Positions 6,974 through 11,189 of a stretch of 11,189 bases of DNA are shown in pieces. Every line of letters starts with the position of its first letter. Within the stretch, counting starts at the first letter, position 1. The position numbers were made by a program, and so were the translations under genes. Below the pieces are notes generated by a model. The model did not search any database. It was not told the DNA's origin and worked only from the letters and a program-made list of their open reading frames with translations. This DNA comes from Aquirhabdus sp. (lineage in GTDB: Bacteria; Pseudomonadota; Gammaproteobacteria; Pseudomonadales; Moraxellaceae), in NCBI GenBank assembly GCA_030150135.1, contig JASLGO010000028.1, positions 1 to 11,189 of the forward strand, read 5' to 3'.

Positions 6974-9900
6974 GTTTCTCTGATATTTTTATCAAACGAC
7001 CTGTGGCGACGACGCTACTCAGTGTCGGGATTGCATTGTCGGGTTTGGTTGCGTTCAACTTATTGCCTGTTTCACCGTTGCCGCAGGTAGATTATCCAAC
7101 GATTTCGGTGTCTGCTTCGTTGCCCGGAGCCTCTCCTGAGACGATGGCATCTACGGTTGCAACACCGCTTGAGCGCTCACTCGGACGTATTGCGGGTGTG
7201 ACAGAGATGACATCGAGTAGTTCACTCGGGTCAACGCGTGTCACGCTGCAATTCGATTTAAGCCGAGATATTGATGGTGCTGCGCGTGATGTGCAGGCGG
7301 CGATCAATGCGGCTCGTAGTCTTTTACCATCAGGTATGCCGAGTAATCCCAATTATCGCAAGGTGAATCCTGCCGATGCGCCTGTGATGATTTTGGCTTT
7401 AACGTCCAAGACGATGAGTCAAGGGCAGATCTATGATGCGGCATCGACAATTTTGGCGCAGAAAATTTCGCAAGTTGACGGCGTTGGACAGGTGAATGTC
7501 GGTGGTAGCTCATTGCCTGCAGTTCGTGTAGAGCTGAATCCAACCGCATTGAATAAATATGGCGTTTCTCTAGAAACTGTCCGAACCACATTGGCAGCGG
7601 CTAATTCCAATCGTCCGAAAGGCATGCTTGAATCTAAAGATCAACATTGGCAAATTTACGCCAGCGATCAAGCAAAAACTGCCAAAGAATATCTGCCAAT
7701 GATCGTCAGCTATAGCAATGGTAATCCAGTCAGACTCGCTGATGTTGCTGATGTGACAGACTCCGTTGAGAACTTACGCAATGCCGGGATGTCCGCTGGT
7801 CAACCTTCGGTACTGGTGATTATTAGCCGCCAGCCCGGCGCGAATATTTTAGAAACAGTGCAACGTGTGCGCGATTTGCTTCCACAGATGCAAGCATCGA
7901 TGCCTGCTGCAATTGATGTGACTGTTGCCAATGATCGGACACCAACGATTCGTGCTTCACTGCTAAGCGTAGAAGAAACGCTGATGATTTCCATTGGTTT
8001 GGTCATCATGGTGGTCTTTTTATTTTTACGCAATGGCCGTGCGACATTGATTCCAAGCGTTGCTGTACCGCTGTCGCTGATGGGTACATTTACGGTGATG
8101 TATTTGGCGGGTTTTAGTTTAAATAACTTGTCGCTGATGGCGTTAACCGTAGCGACAGGGTTTGTGGTCGATGATGCGATTGTCGTACTGGAAAATATTT
8201 CACGACATATCGAAGATGGTCAGACACCGATGGAAGCTGCTTTAAGAGGCGTGCGAGAAGTGGGCTTTACTGTGGTGTCGATGAGTTTGTCATTGATTGC
8301 TGTGTTTATTCCGATTCTCATGATGGGCGGGATTATTGGGCGTCTATTTCGTGAATTTGCCGTCAGTTTATCTGCGGCGATTCTGGTGTCATTGATCGTT
8401 TCTTTGACATTAACGCCAATGATGTGTTCGAGGCTGCTTCGCCCTGCTTCCGAGCGTACACATGGTCGTTTTTATCATTTGAGTGAAGGTTTTTTTACTA
8501 GCTTATTGGCTAAGTATCGACGATCTTTAGAGTGGGCACTTTTGCATCGTGCAGTGATGCTGATCATTCTGCTCATCACAGTTAGCCTCAATGTTTATCT
8601 ATACATGATCATTCCCAAAGGCTTCTTCCCACAGCAAGATACTGGGCGAATCATGGGGCAGATTCAGGCTGACCAGAGTATTTCGTTTCAAGCCATGAGC
8701 CAAAAGCTTAGAGACTTTATGTTCATTGTCAAAAAAGATCCAGACGTCGATACCGTCGTGGGATTTACTGGTGGTGGACAAGTGAATAGCGGCAATATGT
8801 TTATTGCCCTCAAGCCGGTTGCTGAACGTACTGATAACGCCGATGCAGTGATTGCTCGATTGCGTAAAAAGCTAGCTCATGAACCTGGGGCAACGCTTTT
8901 CTTGCAAGCCGTGCAGGACATTCGTGTTGGTGGTCGACCAAGCCAAGCGCAATATCAATACACTCTACAAGCCGATGATATTGATACGTTGAATGAATGG
9001 ACGCCAAAAATTCAAGCCGCATTGGCGAAATCACCAGTCCTTGCTGATGTAAATACTGACCAGCAGGGCAAAGGATTGCAAACCACACTGGTGATGGATC
9101 GGGATCAATTGGCGCGATTAGGTCTGACGGTATCGCAAGTGGATGCGACGCTGAATGATGCTTTCGGGCAGCGACAAGTGTCGACAATTTATATGCCACT
9201 GAATCAATACCATGTCGTGATGGAAGTTGCTCCGCAATATCAGCAAAGTCCAGAAGCACTAAAAAATATTTATGTGATTACCTCAGCGGGCAAACAAGTG
9301 CCATTGGCAGCGTTTGCTCATTATGAGCCGACTTTTACATCTTTGGCGGTTAACCATCAAGGTCAATTTGTTGCGACGACGATTTCCTTTAATTTACCGC
9401 CAGGTAAATCATTGTCTGACGCAACAGCCGTAATTAACGAGACGATGGCAACGCTCGGTGTGCCAACAACGATACATGGCAGCTTCCAAGGCAATGCCAA
9501 AGCATTTCAGGATTCACTCAATTCACAGCCATTCTTAATTTTGGCGGCATTATTGACCATGTATATTGTACTGGGCGTACTGTATGAAAGTTATATTCAT
9601 CCAATTACGATTTTATCGACATTGCCGTCTGCTGGGATTGGCGCATTACTGGCGTTGATGTTATTTAATTCCGAATTCAGCATCATTGCGCTGATTGCCG
9701 TATTACTTCTGATTGGTATTGTGAAGAAGAATGCGATCATGATGATCGACTTTGCATTACAAATTCAACGTAGTCACCAGTTGAGCGCACGTGATGCGAT
9801 TTACCAAGCCTGTCAGCTACGTTTTCGCCCAATTATGATGACCACAATGGCGGCATTGTTGGGTGCAATTCCGCTTGCTTTGGGTCATGGTGATGGTGCT

Positions 9901-10068
9901 GAAATGCGTCAGCCTTTGGGGATTGCGATCGTGGGTGGTTTGATCGTCAGTCAGATTTTGACACTTTATACAACGCCGATTGTTTTTGTTGGGATGGATT
10001 CGATTCGACGTTTAATTTTGCGCATGCGAGGGAGAACAGAGTCTGAGGAGGCGGTGACTACGGTTTGA
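6970..10068 (+). CDS. mdtC: RND multidrug efflux transporter subunit MdtC
   Basis: This 1032-residue RND pump subunit is the partner of MdtB; E. coli MdtC is 1025. It has the same architecture: TM1 at about 10-30, LPQVDYPTISV, two large periplasmic loops and twelve membrane segments. The proton-relay aspartates D401/D402 lie in FVVDDAIVVLEN, and the TM10 lysine lies in GIVKKNAIMMIDF (K919/K920). In E. coli, work on this pair indicates the two subunits are not equivalent, with MdtC important for drug binding and MdtB for proton movement. Here both keep the relay residues, so sequence alone does not show which does which. The start ATG overlaps the mdtB TGA as ATGA (6970-6973) and there is only a weak Shine-Dalgarno, so translation is probably coupled to mdtB. 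It lacks the Ser/Thr insertion of its partner (YVITSAGKQVPL at the equivalent place). It is the last gene of the operon; no MdtD, BaeS, BaeR or TolC homologue follows. Confidence 0.95.
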   Translation: MSFSDIFIKRPVATTLLSVGIALSGLVAFNLLPVSPLPQVDYPTISVSASLPGASPETMASTVATPLERSLGRIAGVTEMTSSSSLGSTRVTLQFDLSRDIDGAARDVQAAINAARSLLPSGMPSNPNYRKVNPADAPVMILALTSKTMSQGQIYDAASTILAQKISQVDGVGQVNVGGSSLPAVRVELNPTALNKYGVSLETVRTTLAAANSNRPKGMLESKDQHWQIYASDQAKTAKEYLPMIVSYSNGNPVRLADVADVTDSVENLRNAGMSAGQPSVLVIISRQPGANILETVQRVRDLLPQMQASMPAAIDVTVANDRTPTIRASLLSVEETLMISIGLVIMVVFLFLRNGRATLIPSVAVPLSLMGTFTVMYLAGFSLNNLSLMALTVATGFVVDDAIVVLENISRHIEDGQTPMEAALRGVREVGFTVVSMSLSLIAVFIPILMMGGIIGRLFREFAVSLSAAILVSLIVSLTLTPMMCSRLLRPASERTHGRFYHLSEGFFTSLLAKYRRSLEWALLHRAVMLIILLITVSLNVYLYMIIPKGFFPQQDTGRIMGQIQADQSISFQAMSQKLRDFMFIVKKDPDVDTVVGFTGGGQVNSGNMFIALKPVAERTDNADAVIARLRKKLAHEPGATLFLQAVQDIRVGGRPSQAQYQYTLQADDIDTLNEWTPKIQAALAKSPVLADVNTDQQGKGLQTTLVMDRDQLARLGLTVSQVDATLNDAFGQRQVSTIYMPLNQYHVVMEVAPQYQQSPEALKNIYVITSAGKQVPLAAFAHYEPTFTSLAVNHQGQFVATTISFNLPPGKSLSDATAVINETMATLGVPTTIHGSFQGNAKAFQDSLNSQPFLILAALLTMYIVLGVLYESYIHPITILSTLPSAGIGALLALMLFNSEFSIIALIAVLLLIGIVKKNAIMMIDFALQIQRSHQLSARDAIYQACQLRFRPIMMTTMAALLGAIPLALGHGDGAEMRQPLGIAIVGGLIVSQILTLYTTPIVFVGMDSIRRLILRMRGRTESEEAVTTV

Positions 10069-10076
10069 GTGATAAG

Positions 10077-10101
10077 AAAGCAAATATGATGCTTTTGCTT
10101 T
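10077..10101 (+). terminator. Possible weak terminator after mdtC
   Basis: AAAGCAAA (10077-10084) can pair with TTTGCTTT (10094-10101) across a 9-nt loop, starting 9 nt after the mdtC stop. The stem is AT-rich and no long U-tract follows, so termination here is doubtful. The GC-rich inverted repeat just downstream may do the job instead. Confidence 0.3.
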
Positions 10102-10106
10102 GAAGT

Positions 10107-10196
10107 CTTCCCTTTCAAGGGGAAGATTTAGATGGGGATGGTTTTGATTTCATTTTAGAACCATCCCCATCCCGACCTTCCCCTTGAAGGGGAAGG
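10107..10196. repeat. Nested inverted-repeat element between mdtC and acs
   Basis: Two 37-bp arms (10107-10143 and 10159-10195) are inverted copies matching at 32 of 37 positions around a 15-bp centre. Each arm has its own palindrome at its outer end: CTTCCCTTTCAAGGGGAAG (10107-10125, one mismatch) and, at 10176-10196, CCTTCCCCTT and AAGGGGAAGG as perfect 10-bp arms around a single G. The inner ends carry GATGGGGATGGTT and its complement. The block is much more GC-rich than its AT-rich surroundings. The architecture resembles REP/BIME-like or MITE-like dispersed repeats; no transposase is present. It may also act as a mRNA 3'-end stabiliser or bidirectional terminator for mdtC, although no T-tract follows. 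Confidence 0.75.
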
Positions 10197-10252
10197 AGTA
10201 AATTAGAAACGATAAAAGTGTTCAATACCCTAAATAATTAGCATAAAACCAT

Positions 10253-10291
10253 ACTGAAAGTGACATTTAAAGCAACATTGTCATTTTCAGT
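10253..10291. promoter_or_regulatory. Inverted repeat upstream of acs
   Basis: ACTGAAAGTGACA (10253-10265) and TGTCATTTTCAGT (10279-10291) are inverted copies with 12 of 13 Watson-Crick pairs and one G-T pair, separated by 13 nt. The repeat ends immediately before the candidate acs promoter and 131 bp before the acs start. It may be an activator or repressor site for acs, or a hairpin ending the mdtC transcript. No T-tract follows, which favours a protein-binding site. Confidence 0.4.
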
Positions 10292-10293
10292 TA

Positions 10294-10322
10294 TTGTTAT
10301 CATCTTGCTAGACTATTATTGT
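10294..10322 (+). promoter_or_regulatory. Candidate promoter for acs
   Basis: TTGTTA (10294-10299) is followed after 17 bp by TATTGT (10317-10322); each is a partial match to the sigma-70 elements. A better -10, TATTAT at 10314-10319, overlaps it but has poorer -35 spacing. If either is used the acs leader is about 95 nt. The rest of 10197-10422 shows no gene. Confidence 0.25.
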
Positions 10323-10408
10323 ATTCGGCTATGGTACTTTGCGGCACCATCTTTCTTTTCTGTTAGATTGAGCCTTCTCAACGCATACCGAAACGCATAA
10401 AACGTAAT

Positions 10409-10413
10409 AAGGA
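10409..10413 (+). promoter_or_regulatory. Ribosome binding site of acs
   Basis: AAGGA at 10409-10413 lies 9 nt before the ATG at 10423. An in-frame TAA at 10408-10410 overlaps it, so no longer upstream start is possible. Confidence 0.8.
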
Positions 10414-10422
10414 TTTTCCAAG

Positions 10423-11189
10423 ATGACATCCACTAATAATCCATCTGACAGTCATACTTCTGTGTTACATGAAACACGATCATTTCCACCTTCAGCAGAA
10501 TTTATTGCCAATACTGAAGTCAATGCCCAAGTCTTTGCACAACTCAACCGCGAAGCTGCGCTTGATCTTGATGCGTTCTGGTGTAAGCAAGCACGAGATT
10601 TAATCACATGGGAAAAGCCTTTTACTAAAGGCTTGGATGAAAGCAATGCACCATTTTTTCAATGGTTTGCCGATGGTACATTGAATGTTTCATATAACTG
10701 TTTAGATCGTCATCTAGCAACTCATGCGAATAAAACAGCTTTGATTGCAGAATTGGACGATGGCACGGTTGAACATATTAGCTATCAGCAATTATATGAA
10801 CGCGTTTGTCGTCTGGCGAATGGCCTCAGATCATTGGGCGTACAAGCAGGTGATCGCGTTGTCATCTATATGCCAATGGTTGCTAATGCCGTTGTTGCAA
10901 TGCAGGCGTGTGCGCGGATTGGTGCGATTCATTCAGTAGTGTTTGGTGGGTTTTCTTCAAAGAGCGTTGCAGAACGCATCATTGATGCAGAAGCGAAAGT
11001 CGTCATCACATCCAACGTTGGTTATCGCGGCGGAAAAACCGTTGAACTGAAAAAAACTGTGGATGAAGCCTTAGCTCAAACTGGCGATCTGATTAAACAT
11101 GTGGTGGTATTCGCGCGTGATGCTTCTGAAAAAGGTCAGTCGGAAACCAACATGCAAGCAGGGCGAGATGTTTGGTGGCATGATTTAAC
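10423..11189 (+). CDS. acs: Acetyl-CoA synthetase, N-terminal part (3' end outside window)
   Basis: This is the first 255 codons of an expected roughly 650-codon AMP-forming acetate-CoA ligase, which activates acetate through acetyl-AMP to acetyl-CoA for acetate assimilation in the cytoplasm. The frame is open to the window edge. Family blocks in order are SFPPSAEF (20-27), the ACAS N-terminal region with FW...W.KPF (52-67), NVSYNCLDRHL (88-98), the start of the AMP-binding domain with SYQQLYERVCRLANGL (120-135), IGAIHSVVFGGFS (166-178) and GYRGGKTVELKK (200-211), the last corresponding to the CoA-contacting region of Acs. The P-loop-like nucleotide motif, the hinge and the acetylatable lysine lie beyond the window. 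Propionyl-CoA synthetase (PrpE) is the nearest alternative, but NVSYNCLDRHL and the RGGK block favour Acs. The start is fixed by an AAGGA and an upstream in-frame stop. It is transcribed in the same direction as mdtC but lies 354 bp away, so it is probably a separate unit. Confidence 0.95.
   Translation, partial: MTSTNNPSDSHTSVLHETRSFPPSAEFIANTEVNAQVFAQLNREAALDLDAFWCKQARDLITWEKPFTKGLDESNAPFFQWFADGTLNVSYNCLDRHLATHANKTALIAELDDGTVEHISYQQLYERVCRLANGLRSLGVQAGDRVVIYMPMVANAVVAMQACARIGAIHSVVFGGFSSKSVAERIIDAEAKVVITSNVGYRGGKTVELKKTVDEALAQTGDLIKHVVVFARDASEKGQSETNMQAGRDVWWHDL

Noticed and set aside
8810..9259. Antisense open frame of 149 codons opposite mdtC
   Set aside because: It is wholly inside mdtC, His/Gln-rich as an out-of-frame shadow would be, with no recognisable motif.
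10253..10291. CRP-binding site for acs
   Set aside because: The half-sites lack the TGTGA/TCACA core with 6-bp spacing.
1..11189. CRISPR array, tRNA or rRNA gene, integrase, transposase, toxin-antitoxin pair or phage-defence genes
   Set aside because: No regularly spaced repeats, no cloverleaf-like sequences and no matching protein motifs were seen on either strand; the window is housekeeping and efflux genes.

Overview
The window is an ordinary chromosomal segment of a gammaproteobacterium, most likely a member of Moraxellaceae close to Acinetobacter. The evidence for that is protein character, not a search. The GyrA tail carries an acidic Asp-rich insertion between pinwheel blades like the one I recall in Acinetobacter GyrA, and TrpS is of the MNRAHAYK / VPVGRDQ type seen in that group. 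Base composition is moderate throughout, and no gene looks foreign by codon use. All recognised genes lie on the + strand.

Layout. Positions 1-748 hold the 3' end of gyrA (DNA gyrase subunit A), closed by a strong intrinsic terminator at 768-799. Positions 800-1173 contain no convincing gene; they hold an apparent dispersed-repeat remnant built around a perfect palindrome (899-924). trpS (tryptophanyl-tRNA synthetase) occupies 1174-2184 and has its own terminator at 2203-2234. The 226-bp gap 2235-2460 is AT-rich and holds three inverted repeats, two of them perfect with 8- and 14-bp arms; it is the likely control region of the next operon. Positions 2461-10068 encode a complete MdtABC-type RND multidrug efflux operon: the periplasmic adaptor mdtA, then the inner-membrane pump subunits mdtB and mdtC. 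mdtA and mdtB are 13 nt apart, and mdtB and mdtC overlap by 4 nt (ATGA). Positions 10069-10422 are non-coding and contain a nested inverted-repeat element (10107-10196) and a second hairpin or operator-like inverted repeat (10253-10291). Position 10423 to the window end is the first 255 codons of acs (acetyl-CoA synthetase).

How the genes relate. gyrA, trpS and acs are unrelated housekeeping or central-metabolism genes, each apparently its own transcription unit. Only mdtA-mdtB-mdtC form an operon. Their products should assemble as a proton-driven tripartite pump: the MdtB/MdtC heteromultimer in the inner membrane, MdtA in the periplasm, and an outer-membrane TolC-type channel encoded elsewhere. 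No baeSR two-component system, no mdtD and no outer-membrane factor gene is present next to it.

I found no undescribed multi-gene system. The points worth a second look are the palindromes upstream of mdtA, the nested repeat between mdtC and acs, the inverted repeat upstream of acs, and lineage-specific insertions in MdtB and GyrA.
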